Assembly (NCBI GenBank): GCA_023411375.1
Contig: JAEYOW010000037.1
Location: 1 to 64,000 of the forward strand
DNA: 64,000 nucleotides
Source: Bacillota bacterium
GTDB lineage: Bacteria > Bacillota > Clostridia > Christensenellales > Aristaeellaceae
Direction of reading: 5' to 3'
Shown: positions 34,265 to 41,273 of the stretch, piece after piece
Position numbering within the stretch: the stretch's first letter is position 1
Layout of the letters: every line of letters starts with the position of its first letter
The notes under the pieces: generated by a model
Database searches by the model: none
Seen by the model: only the letters and a program-made list of their open reading frames with translations
Told to the model about the DNA's origin: nothing
Program-made: the position numbers and the translations under genes

Positions 34265-34326
34265 TCTGGAATCGGCGGCGCAGACTTTCGATTCCAGACC
34301 CGAAGCCACAGGCTTCCAAATCAACA
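34265..34326 (+). promoter_or_regulatory. Two-hairpin leader before the 200-residue gene
   Basis: TCTGGAATC...GATTCCAGA (34265-34273 and 34290-34298) is followed by GAAGCC-aca-GGCTTC (34302-34316) and AAATCAACAC. The second hairpin and AATCAA tail recur in the leaders of the next genes. Confidence 0.5.
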
Positions 34327-34355
34327 CGCGGCACAGCCGCAGGAAGGAACACACC

Positions 34356-34958
34356 ATGACACGCAAAGACCTCGACCGCATTTTCACCGCGAAGGTGACC
34401 GGGCTTCTCGCACAGGGCTTCCAAATCCACACGGGCACCATGCGCGGGTCGCAGGGTGAGCTTGCACACATCGACCTTTCCAAGGGCTCCGAAATCATCC
34501 GGGTGCTGCTGGAACAGAAGTACGACTGCCACTCCGAGTGCGGCGACTGCATCAGCATCCGCGTCGGGAGGAACACAGAACCGCTTCGCGGCGGCTGGGA
34601 CGACACCATCTGGAACGAGCGGCTGGAGACACTCTCCGAAATCAAGCTGGCAAAGGTCACCGACAGCTACTTCACGACGATGGAGGAAGGCGAAACCATC
34701 AGCAAAAAGCGCCTCGCCCGCTGGCAGAACAGCGCACGGGCAGGCACATCGCGTAAGGCTCTGAGCGACGCTTACAAATCAACAGCCCTCCGCTGGGTAC
34801 AGAAACAGCCGCGCATGAAGACCTGCCGCCTCGACGAAATCGAGAGCGTGACCCGCGTGAACAAAACGGCTTGGGGAAAAGTCCTGCCCGACCTCGACGG
34901 CTACGAAATCAAGGCGCGCGGGAAGGTGTTCATGCTCAGCGCACACCGGAAAGCGTAA
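34356..34958 (+). CDS. Uncharacterised cassette protein, 200 residues
   Basis: No family recognised. The sequence is soluble and charged: MTRKDLDRIFTAKVTGLLAQGF, HIDLSKGSEIIRVLLEQKYDCHSECGDCISIRVGR (a possible CxxxCxxC metal site), and KPRMK-like basic segments near the end. It follows the amidoligase by 123 bp with its own two-hairpin leader and AAGGAAGG ribosome-binding site. Co-occurrence suggests a role in the amidoligase/GGCT pathway, for instance as substrate or carrier (inference). Confidence 0.55.
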   Translation: MTRKDLDRIFTAKVTGLLAQGFQIHTGTMRGSQGELAHIDLSKGSEIIRVLLEQKYDCHSECGDCISIRVGRNTEPLRGGWDDTIWNERLETLSEIKLAKVTDSYFTTMEEGETISKKRLARWQNSARAGTSRKALSDAYKSTALRWVQKQPRMKTCRLDEIESVTRVNKTAWGKVLPDLDGYEIKARGKVFMLSAHRKA

Positions 34959-34983
34959 GCCTTCTGCCGACCCCGCCTGACGA

Positions 34984-35046
34984 GACCTTTGGCACAGGTC
35001 GAAACCGGCGCATGCCGGTCGCGGGAGCCAAGCTCCTGAATCAAAG
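34984..35046 (+). ncRNA. Three-hairpin RNA leader, copy A
   Basis: GACCT-ttggcac-AGGTC (34984-35000), GAA, ACCGGC-gcat-GCCGGT (35003-35018), CGC, GGAGC-caa-GCTCC (35024-35036), then TGAATCAAAG before the ribosome-binding site of the 70-residue gene. All three stems recur at 35280-35335 with compensatory changes. Confidence 0.6.
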
Positions 35047-35062
35047 CAAGGAGGTACACACC

Positions 35063-35275
35063 ATGCCAGCCATCGGCTACCAAATCAAGTTCTACCACAA
35101 GGACGCCAGCACACCCGAAGAACAGTGGTTCAACAACGCACATGACGCTTGGGAGACTTTCCGCCTTTTCGCCGAGCCGGACAGCTTCGAAATTTACACG
35201 CGCATTGAACTCACCGAGGTCAACTTTGAGGAACATCAGGATTACCCGCTGACGGCTTTGGAATTTCCCGCCTGA
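35063..35275 (+). CDS. Small cassette protein, 70 residues
   Basis: No family recognised. A 70-residue protein (MPAIGYQIKFYHKDASTPEEQWFNNAHDAWETFRLFAEPD...) with alternating beta and helix, acidic. The start at 35063 follows GGAGG closely. It is preceded by RNA leader copy A and followed within 5 bp by leader copy B. The C-terminus reads EHQDYPLTALEFPA. It probably belongs to the amidoligase/GGCT pathway by position only. Confidence 0.55.
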   Translation: MPAIGYQIKFYHKDASTPEEQWFNNAHDAWETFRLFAEPDSFEIYTRIELTEVNFEEHQDYPLTALEFPA

Positions 35276-35279
35276 CGAT

Positions 35280-35345
35280 GGCCTCTGGCACAGGCCGAAA
35301 CCGGGGCAACCCGGTCGCGGGAGCCGCAGGCTTCCAAATCAACAC
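35280..35345 (+). ncRNA. Three-hairpin RNA leader, copy B
   Basis: GGCCT-ctggcac-AGGCC (35280-35296), ACCGGG-gcaa-CCCGGT with a GNRA loop (35300-35315), and GGGAGCC-gca-GGCTTCC (35319-35335), then AAATCAACAC. Relative to copy A the pairs A-T to G-C in stem 1 and C-G to G-C in stem 2 are exchanged on both sides. Confidence 0.6.
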
Positions 35346-35358
35346 ATGAGGTATCAGC

Positions 35359-35726
35359 ATGAGATACTACAAGGTTTACAGGTTCTACGACCCCGGCGAC
35401 GGCGAAAACGGACCGCGCTTGGAAGATACGCTTGCTGGCAGGTTCGACACGCTGGAGGAGGCGCAAGCCTTCGCCGGTGAGAGTTCCAGAATCGAAGAGA
35501 CTGACACAGACGACAAAGACCCGATGGAGCTCATTGCATACCTGTATAGCTTCATGGACGACGAAGAGAAGACCGACTGGCACGGCAAGCCGCTGAGAAC
35601 ATGGTTACCGACCAGCGCCGCTATGAAATCGCCCATGGTATCACCCCGCGCGAGTACGACGCAAAAGACTTTTACGACACCATCGCGGAGCTCATTGCGC
35701 AGGATACGGAAGACGGAGAGCTTTGA
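35359..35726 (+). pseudogene. Cassette gene with a probable -1 frameshift
   Basis: The frame from ATG 35359 gives a sensible acidic protein up to about 35590 (MRYYKVYRFYDPGDGENGPRLEDTL...FMDDEEKTDWHGK), then turns into an unlikely serine/threonine-rich tail that runs to 35781 through the next gene's start. One frame back, from about 35590, the sequence reads AENMVTDQRRYEIAHGITPREYD and ends ...AQDTEDGEL at a TGA (35724-35726) just before the next ribosome-binding site. The gene is therefore either broken by an indel or uses a frameshift. A separate 41-residue gene from ATG 35601 is the alternative. Confidence 0.55.
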
Positions 35727-35739
35727 AATCAAAGGAGGA
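35721..35739 (+). repeat. CTTTGAAATCAAAGGAGGA junction, copy 1
   Basis: A 19-bp sequence holding a stop codon (TGA), a small palindrome CTTTGA-aa-TCAAAG and the ribosome-binding site of the next gene. It is identical to 35958-35976. Confidence 0.7.
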
Positions 35740-35749
35740 GGAACATCCC

Positions 35750-35962
35750 ATGAAGAAGACCACGCTCCTGAATATCATTAAGCGGTATCATTTGGAAGAA
35801 GCCGCTGTGGGAACGCTTTTCTGGGAGGCCGCGCAAGAGGACGCGGAGGAACACTTCATTGCCATCGCGGATGGCAGCCTGCTGTACATCATCGACACGG
35901 ACGACCTTGAACACGACGCCGGAGCCTTCCATGAAGGCACGGTCGTCAGCATTCAGCTTTGA
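35750..35962 (+). CDS. Small cassette protein, 70 residues
   Basis: No family recognised. MKKTTLLNIIKRYHLEEAAVGTLFWEAAQEDAEEHFIAIADGSLLYIIDTDDLEHDAGAFHEGTVVSIQL is soluble and strongly acidic, with a helix followed by beta strands. The ATG at 35750 has AGGAGGAGG upstream. The gene lies between two identical 19-bp junctions, which suggests that this gene or junction arose by duplication. It sits directly before GGCT in the cassette. Confidence 0.55.
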   Translation: MKKTTLLNIIKRYHLEEAAVGTLFWEAAQEDAEEHFIAIADGSLLYIIDTDDLEHDAGAFHEGTVVSIQL

Positions 35963-35976
35963 AATCAAAGGAGGAA
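35958..35976 (+). repeat. CTTTGAAATCAAAGGAGGA junction, copy 2
   Basis: Identical to 35721-35739. It again combines the upstream stop, a palindrome and the Shine-Dalgarno sequence of the next gene (GGCT). Confidence 0.7.
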
Positions 35977-35982
35977 CACGCT

Positions 35983-36423
35983 ATGAAATACATCGCTTAC
36001 GGCTCCAACATGGTCAAGGAGCAGATGGCATTCCGCTGCCCGGAGGCAAAACTCATCGGCACGGGGCACATCGAACGGGCGCGGCTGGAGTTCTATCTCC
36101 ACGCCACGGTCGAACGCACCCGGCGCAAGGCCGACCACGTGCCGGTCGCTGTCTGGGAAATCAACCAGCGGGACGAACGCAGCCTGGACCGGTACGAGGG
36201 TTTCCCGAACTACTACATCAAGGCGGAGTGGCCGGTGCGGATGGATGACGGCTCACAAATCAAGGGGATGGTTTACCTGATGAACCTCATCCGCACATCG
36301 CCGCCAACCATCAGCTACTACAACGGCATCTTCGACGCCTACAACAGGCTGGGCCTTGGCTCGCAAATCGAAACGGTGCTGGAACCCGCATTGCAGCGCG
36401 CGCTCCGCCGCGAAGCGAAGTGA
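35983..36423 (+). CDS. Gamma-glutamylcyclotransferase-like protein (AIG2/GGCT fold)
   Basis: A 146-residue GGCT-fold protein: KYIAYGSNMVKEQM (the YGSNM substrate-loop motif, residues 5-9), AVWEINQRDERSLDRYEGFPNYY with the catalytic glutamate in RYEGFP, and a C-terminal cap. Family members release gamma-glutamyl groups as 5-oxoproline. Together with the amidoligase 1.7 kb upstream it could form an add-and-remove cycle like BtrJ/BtrG in butirosin synthesis (known pathway; the parallel is inference). It is the last gene of the plus-strand cassette and is followed by a terminator. Confidence 0.88.
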   Translation: MKYIAYGSNMVKEQMAFRCPEAKLIGTGHIERARLEFYLHATVERTRRKADHVPVAVWEINQRDERSLDRYEGFPNYYIKAEWPVRMDDGSQIKGMVYLMNLIRTSPPTISYYNGIFDAYNRLGLGSQIETVLEPALQRALRREAK

Positions 36424-36438
36424 ACATGCGCATAAATC

Positions 36439-36469
36439 AAGCCGCTTCCACGAACGGAGGCGGCTTTTT
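36439..36469 (+). terminator. Terminator of the amidoligase/GGCT cassette
   Basis: AAGCCGC...GCGGCTT stem (36439-36466) continuing into TTTTT, 16 bp after the GGCT stop. Confidence 0.8.
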
Positions 36470-36585
36470 CCGTGTCGGCGCACGTTGAGGCTTTGTCAGG
36501 CTTTGGAATCAAGGACGGGCGTTTACTCCTCCTTGCGCCCCAAGCCCGCGACAGGCGGCAGCGTGGGGCAAACGTGAGCAAGAGA

Positions 36586-36608
36586 AAAGCAGCCCTTTCG
36601 GACTGCTT
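36586..36608 (-). terminator. Hairpin after the 172-residue gene
   Basis: Minus-strand AAGCAG-tccgaaaggg-CTGCTT followed by TTCTC, 20 bp after the stop at 36629. It faces the cassette terminator across about 120 bp of non-coding DNA. Confidence 0.5.
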
Positions 36609-36628
36609 CTGAATCAACCCATGCCCGT

Positions 36629-37147
36629 TTACTTGGGCAGCACGCTGATACTGTATTCCATCCTGCCATCCTTCTCCCGAAACCTGACCAGCACCCGGCT
36701 TTCATCCTCGGCGCGGTACTCCGCCTGAAAGGGCGCGCTCCACAGCGCTGTCAGGCCGGGGCAGTGTTCGTTGGCGGCGTCCCGGTAGGCTCTGAAATCA
36801 TCGCCCAGCGTGTGTTTTCTCCAATCCTGAAACAGCTGAATCAGGAAAGGCACGTGCTCCTTTTCTACCGTCGCCCGGTAGCTTTCAGCGGTGGGCGCTT
36901 TGAAATCAGAAGGCGCGGCCCGCATACAGGCCCAATCCGCAAGCGGCAAAGGATTCTGCATCATGTCCAGCAGCGCCTCAGAGGTTCCACACTCGTCGCA
37001 AACATAAACGTCCGCGTGGCGGCTAAGCGCGTTGGTGGCCACATGTTCCTTCATGCTGTCCCGTCCGCAGCGCGGGCAGGGCATGTGTTCGCCTTTGTCC
37101 TGCCGGGCTTTCAAATCAAGCAGGCGCTTTTCAATCCGCTCGTTCAT
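36629..37147 (-). CDS. Zinc-ribbon phage protein, 172 residues
   Basis: No named family recognised. The N-terminus carries a zinc ribbon (MPCPRCGRDSM...YVCDECGTSEALLDMM), followed by a helical and beta C-terminal region (EKEHVPFLIQLFQDWRKHTLGDDFRAYRD...). The ATG at 37147 follows AAGGAGGG and lies 16 bp inside the preceding gene, so the two are coupled. Homologues occur in Clostridia phages and conjugative elements beside the 288-residue neighbour as far as I recall. Confidence 0.6.
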   Translation of the reverse strand: MNERIEKRLLDLKARQDKGEHMPCPRCGRDSMKEHVATNALSRHADVYVCDECGTSEALLDMMQNPLPLADWACMRAAPSDFKAPTAESYRATVEKEHVPFLIQLFQDWRKHTLGDDFRAYRDAANEHCPGLTALWSAPFQAEYRAEDESRVLVRFREKDGRMEYSISVLPK

Positions 37148-37997
37148 TTTCGCCCTCCTTCGCTTCCCGCGCCGCTTTGCGCAGGGCAAGGTACTTCTTC
37201 GTGTGTTTTTTAGCTTTCGCGGCGTCCGGGAACGCGGATGAGCCGGTCAGGTTCCGCGTCAAGAGCTGACGCTGCGCTTTGAAATCCACGCCGCTGTAGC
37301 CCAGCCGCAGCAGCCAGCTGCGCATCCCGTACTTTTCGCTTTCCGCGCCGTTTTCCTCCGGCGACACGCGCGTGGCGCTCATGGCTGCCTTGACGATTTT
37401 GTCCACCAGCGTTCCGTAGGTCGTCCAGATGACAGGCTGGTTTTCATCGTGCGGGAAGGAAATCGTCACCTTGCCGTCCCGGTAGTCAAACCCCTGAAGC
37501 TCGTCCATAGCTCCGCAATCGTCCAGCAGCTGGGTGAATTCTTCAAGGGTCTCCGGTGTGTATTCTCGCAGCCGGTTGACGAGAAGGTCGGGAATGTGAA
37601 TCGTCTCGCCGCCTGTGACCTTGTTCAGCAGCTTTTGCTTGCCATGCAGCATGAACACGATGTTCTTAAGGCCGTTCACGGTCGCTCCCGGCACAGGCTC
37701 CGAAATCTCCAGCAGGTTCGGAAGGGAAGCGCAGTCTGTGGTTTCGGGCATCGGGGCGGGCGCTTCTTCAGCGGTATCTGCTTCCTCCGCCCATCCGTGA
37801 TTCTGGAAGAAAGGCTGCAACGTCGCCCACGCTTGTGAATCCTCCGAGGTGATGACGCCGCCGCGTTCCACACGGACCGCGCCGACGCGGTACGCGCAGC
37901 TTGGCACGCCCTCATACTGAACAGGCTCGTGAATCCATTCGCTGATAGCCCGCGCCAGCAGTTTGCGTTGATCCGCCATGTTAGTTTCTACTCTCAT
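37131..37997 (-). CDS. Mobile-element virulence-related-type protein, 288 residues
   Basis: A 288-residue protein of the type often annotated as virulence-related protein in Clostridia phages and conjugative elements; function is unknown. The N-terminus is MADQRKLLARAISEWIHEPVQYEGVPSCAYRVGAV. The C-terminal segment (YGMRSWLLRLGYSGVDFKAQRQLLTRNLTGSSAF) is clearly related to the end of the amidoligase at 34100-34230, although the two genes lie on opposite strands 3 kb apart. The start at 37997 has AAAGGAGG eight bases upstream. It overlaps the downstream zinc-ribbon gene. Confidence 0.65.
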   Translation of the reverse strand: MRVETNMADQRKLLARAISEWIHEPVQYEGVPSCAYRVGAVRVERGGVITSEDSQAWATLQPFFQNHGWAEEADTAEEAPAPMPETTDCASLPNLLEISEPVPGATVNGLKNIVFMLHGKQKLLNKVTGGETIHIPDLLVNRLREYTPETLEEFTQLLDDCGAMDELQGFDYRDGKVTISFPHDENQPVIWTTYGTLVDKIVKAAMSATRVSPEENGAESEKYGMRSWLLRLGYSGVDFKAQRQLLTRNLTGSSAFPDAAKAKKHTKKYLALRKAAREAKEGENERAD

Positions 37998-38077
37998 CCG
38001 TAAAGCCTCCTTTGCTTTGGTAGTGTCATATACGCTCTACCGGCGATGAAAGTCAAGCGAATACTGAACGCTAATCA

Positions 38078-39127
38078 TTATTCTTTTTCCCACGGCATCC
38101 AGCCGCGCCAGAAATGCCCCAGCGTTGAAACGGTGTTGTAATCGACGTCGCGCAGGCCAAGCGATGAAATGATCCCGGCGGGCGTCAGGTCATACCGCTT
38201 TTGAATCCAACGAACGATATATCCCTTGGGAACACAGTTGGTATGGAAGCACTCGACCGCGACCGATACAGGCTCCGCAACGCCGATGGCGTAGGCAAGC
38301 TGCACCTCGCATCGTTTTGCCAATCCCGCGCGAATGATGTCCTTGGCAATCTTTCGCGCCATGTACGCGCCGCTGCGGTCAACCTTGGTCGGGTCTTTCC
38401 CGGAGAATGCGCCGCCGCCGTGACGGCAAGCGCCGCCGTAGGTGTCCGCGATGATTTTTCTGCCAGTCACGCCCGTGTCCGCAAAGGACGAGCCGATCAC
38501 GAACCGCCCGGTCGGATTGACCAGCGTTTTGAAATCTGTGTTCAGACAGCGACTGTTCGCTGTGTCGCGCATCACGCGAACGACGGTATTCCGCACGTCT
38601 TCCAAATCCACATCCTCGCGGTGCTGTGTGCTGATGAGGAAGGTGTCGATCCGCTTTCGCGCGTAGTCGTAGGTAACCTGACACTTGGCGTCCGGCAGGA
38701 GAATTGGGCTGTGTGCGTCGCGCAAACGCTCCATCGCGTCAGTCGCCAGCACGAACGGCAGCGGAAGCATCTCTCGCGTCTCGTTCGTCGCGTAGCCGAA
38801 CATCATGCCCTGGTCGCCCGCGCCTTTCACATCCACACCCTGCGCGATGTCGCTGCTCTGTACAGATGTGTGCACCGCAACATTGTAAAGCACGGGGTTG
38901 GGCAGTCCAATGCGGTACAGTACGCCGCGCGCCAAATCTCTGAAATCCGGGATATGACTGGATGTAATCTCACCCGCGATGATGATCTCGTAATCCTTGA
39001 TGAGACATTCCACCGCCACTCGGCTGTCGCGGTCGTGCCGCAGGCAGTCCGTCACGATAGCATCCGAAATCTGGTCGCAAATCTTATCTGGATGTCCGGC
39101 GGACACCTGCTCGCTGGTAAAAAGCAT
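38078..39127 (-). CDS. metK: S-adenosylmethionine synthetase (phage-encoded)
   Basis: A 349-residue methionine adenosyltransferase: SEQVSAGHPDKICDQISDAI, GAGDQGMMFGYATNETREMLPLPF, VIGSSFADTGVTGRKIIADTYGG, HGGGAFSGKDPTKVDRSGAYMARKIAKDII. These are the ATP, phosphate and metal-binding motifs. It is somewhat shorter than bacterial MetK (about 380-400). It makes SAM from methionine and ATP and may feed the prophage DNA methylase. The start at 39127 follows GAGGAAG. A strong terminator-like hairpin lies just upstream of its ribosome-binding site. Confidence 0.93.
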   Translation of the reverse strand: MLFTSEQVSAGHPDKICDQISDAIVTDCLRHDRDSRVAVECLIKDYEIIIAGEITSSHIPDFRDLARGVLYRIGLPNPVLYNVAVHTSVQSSDIAQGVDVKGAGDQGMMFGYATNETREMLPLPFVLATDAMERLRDAHSPILLPDAKCQVTYDYARKRIDTFLISTQHREDVDLEDVRNTVVRVMRDTANSRCLNTDFKTLVNPTGRFVIGSSFADTGVTGRKIIADTYGGACRHGGGAFSGKDPTKVDRSGAYMARKIAKDIIRAGLAKRCEVQLAYAIGVAEPVSVAVECFHTNCVPKGYIVRWIQKRYDLTPAGIISSLGLRDVDYNTVSTLGHFWRGWMPWEKE

Positions 39128-39143
39128 GGACACACTTCCTCTC

Positions 39144-39184
39144 ATAAAAGGAGAGCCTTCGCGGTTGTGCGTCCGCGAAGGCTC
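39144..39184 (-). terminator. Terminator or attenuator hairpin before metK
   Basis: Minus strand: GAGCCTTCGCGG...CCGCGAAGGCTC, a perfect 12-bp stem (39184-39153), then TCCTTTT, ending about 17 bp before the metK start. It may close the early operon or control metK. It is too short to be a known SAM riboswitch. Confidence 0.65.
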
Positions 39185-39232
39185 CCTTGATCTTCTTTGC
39201 TGAGTATACCATATCATAAGGGGCGGGGTGTC

Positions 39233-39670
39233 TTATACTGTCTTTTCATGTCTTTTTTTCAAATCGATGATTTTTTCTATCTCATGCAGCGCCCGCCCGT
39301 GAACCTTATAGACGTATCGTTCCTCAAGGTTCAGGCTTGCTGCAATCTCGCTCCAGCTTTTGAAGCACAGATACCGCTGCTCCAGTAGAAGCTGGTATTC
39401 TGGGCTGCGCACCTTCCGAATCGCCGCAGAGACTTCTTGCTTCATATCGACAAGCGCGTCGATATCCGCATTCAGTTCGTTTTCGGATTCCATGAGCCGC
39501 AGAATCGCGTCCTCCAGCGATGAGACGTTTCGCGTGTGCGACACGGGGTCGCTTTCGTAGGATACCGTGATTTTCTGCGTCAGTGACCGTAAAACTGATA
39601 CCTGCTCCAATTTGCTGTTGATGCGCTGGTCGAGCCTATACGCCTGATTCAAGTATTCCTTCGCCGTCAT
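39233..39670 (-). CDS. DUF1492/sigma-like late regulator
   Basis: A 145-residue protein of the DUF1492 type common in Firmicutes phages: KEYLNQAYRLDQRINSKLEQVSVLRSLTQKIT, a helical spacer, and a C-terminal sigma region 4-like helix-turn-helix (YLCFKSWSEIAASLNLEERYVYKVHGRALHEIEKI). Such proteins probably switch on late genes, as ArpU/RinA-like factors do. The ATG at 39670 overlaps the preceding stop as ATGA. It is the last gene of the early leftward operon and lies just before packaging genes, where late activators usually sit. Confidence 0.75.
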   Translation of the reverse strand: MTAKEYLNQAYRLDQRINSKLEQVSVLRSLTQKITVSYESDPVSHTRNVSSLEDAILRLMESENELNADIDALVDMKQEVSAAIRKVRSPEYQLLLEQRYLCFKSWSEIAASLNLEERYVYKVHGRALHEIEKIIDLKKRHEKTV

Positions 39671-39906
39671 ATCGCACCCTCCCTTAATCCCATATCTCGT
39701 TTCAAATCCAACAAAAGCTGTCTGCCGTCCAGATTGCACAGGGTTGAAAACCAGTTCGACCGAAAGAAACGCTCGCATTCCGCTTTGGTTTTCAGCGCCT
39801 CCTCGTGATAGCAACACTTGCACAGCTTCCAGCTCGCTCTGCGATAGTCCGTGACCGCCTGCAGAATGATGGCTTCCGCCAATCGGTTGTATCCAGTATC
39901 GTTCAT
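39667..39906 (-). CDS. Small phage protein, 79 residues
   Basis: A short helical protein: AEAIILQAVTDYRRASWKLCKCCYHEEALKTKAECERFFRSNWFSTLCNLDGRQLLLDLKRDM. The pattern EAIILQAVxDYRxA...ECExFFRSxWF is widespread in Clostridia phages between the helicase and DUF1492 genes, but its role is unknown. It overlaps both neighbours by 4 bp (ATGA), so it is part of a tightly coupled operon. Confidence 0.7.
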   Translation of the reverse strand: MNDTGYNRLAEAIILQAVTDYRRASWKLCKCCYHEEALKTKAECERFFRSNWFSTLCNLDGRQLLLDLKRDMGLREGAI

Positions 39907-41273
39907 GCCCGTACCTCCAGTTGTGCTTTTACCGCGTTGATCAGCGCGGATTGTGTTTTGTCTTTCCGATGCAGGGCGTTCATGATTTGCTCGTCAATCG
40001 TGCCCTTGGTGATGATGTGGTGGATAACCACAGTATCCGCAGTTTGCCCCTGTCGCCAGAGCCGCGCGTTGGTCTGCTGGTACAGTTCCAAGCTCCATGT
40101 AAGTCCAAACCATATGAGGGTCGAGCCTCCGGCCTGCAAATTGAGTCCATGCCCGGCGGACGCGGGGTGTATCAGCGCCACGGGAAGCTCGCCGTTATTC
40201 CACCGCGTGATGGAATCCTGCGTATCCAAGCGTGAGAACGGGACGTGGAGCTTATGAAACCGCGCTTCGATTCTGGCGAGGTCATGCTTGAACCAGTACG
40301 CCACCAGTACGGGCTTTCCGTTCGCGGCTTCAATTAAGTCCTCCAGCGCGTCCAGCTTGCGGTCGTGGAATGCCACTGTTGCTTTCTCCTCGCCGTACAC
40401 CGCGCCGTTCGCCATCTGGCATAGCTTGTTGGAGAGGGACGCAGCGTTCAGCGCATCGATTTCCTTATCGCTTATAGATACCACCAGTTCCTTGCGAAGC
40501 TCCCCGTAGATTTGCTTTTCGGCATCCGACAGCTTAACGGTCACCTCATTGCACACGCACTCTGGCATTGTGAGATGGTCGGTCGCTTTCATGGAAATCG
40601 TGATATCGCTGATGCGGCGGTAGATTTCGTCCTCCGCGCTGGGCTTGGGCTTATAGGTAAACACCTGCTGTGCGCTGCGTTTGTCAGGCAGGAAGAATTC
40701 ATCGCGGTAGTGGCTGATAAACCGCCCCAGCCGTTTGCCCATATCCAGCACGCGAAACTCTGCCCACAAGTCCATGAGTCCATTGCTGGAGGGAGTGCCT
40801 GTCAGCCCGACCACACGCTGTGCTTTAGGACGCATCTCCATCAGGCTGCGGAATCGCTTCGCCTGATAGCTCTTGAAGCTGGATAGCTCGTCGATTACGA
40901 TCATGTCGTAGTCGAGGGATGCGCCGCTTTCCTCGACCAGCCATTGCACATTCTCGCGGTTGATGATGGTGATCATGGCGTTTTCCCGAATCGCCGCGCG
41001 GCGTTCCTCCGCCGTGCCGACGGCGACGCTGTAGGTCAGCCCTTTCAGGTGATCCCACTTTTGAATTTCGGCGGGCCACGTGTCCCGTGCCACACGCAAG
41101 GGAGCCACGACCAGCACGCGGCTTACCTCAAATCGGTTCAGGCATAGCTCGTGAATTGCCGTCAGCGTAATGACGCTCTTGCCTAAACCCATGTCCAAGA
41201 GAATCGCCGCGACGGGGTGCGTCAGAATGAAGTCGGTCGCGTAGGTCTGGTATTCATGGGGTAAGTATTTCAT
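39903..41273 (-). CDS. SNF2-family DEAD-box-like helicase
   Basis: A 456-residue helicase: AAILLDMGLGKSVITLTAI (Walker A), IVIDELSSFKSYQAKRF (Walker B, DELS), VVGLTGTPSSNGLMDLWAEF, and C-terminal motifs VALIHPASAGHGLNLQAGGSTLIWFGLTWSLELYQQTNARLWRQGQ. This is a minimal SNF2/RapA-like ATPase found in many phage replication modules. It probably moves on or remodels phage DNA during replication. The start lies 20 bp inside the VRR-NUC gene. Confidence 0.9.
   Translation of the reverse strand: MKYLPHEYQTYATDFILTHPVAAILLDMGLGKSVITLTAIHELCLNRFEVSRVLVVAPLRVARDTWPAEIQKWDHLKGLTYSVAVGTAEERRAAIRENAMITIINRENVQWLVEESGASLDYDMIVIDELSSFKSYQAKRFRSLMEMRPKAQRVVGLTGTPSSNGLMDLWAEFRVLDMGKRLGRFISHYRDEFFLPDKRSAQQVFTYKPKPSAEDEIYRRISDITISMKATDHLTMPECVCNEVTVKLSDAEKQIYGELRKELVVSISDKEIDALNAASLSNKLCQMANGAVYGEEKATVAFHDRKLDALEDLIEAANGKPVLVAYWFKHDLARIEARFHKLHVPFSRLDTQDSITRWNNGELPVALIHPASAGHGLNLQAGGSTLIWFGLTWSLELYQQTNARLWRQGQTADTVVIHHIITKGTIDEQIMNALHRKDKTQSALINAVKAQLEVRA

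Noticed and set aside
32874..34532. Minus-strand frame of 552 codons across the amidoligase region
   Set aside because: High GC removes stops in the antisense frame; its sequence has no family features and the plus strand carries well supported genes.
39144..39184. SAM riboswitch before metK
   Set aside because: Only one simple hairpin is present; none of the known SAM riboswitch core elements is visible.
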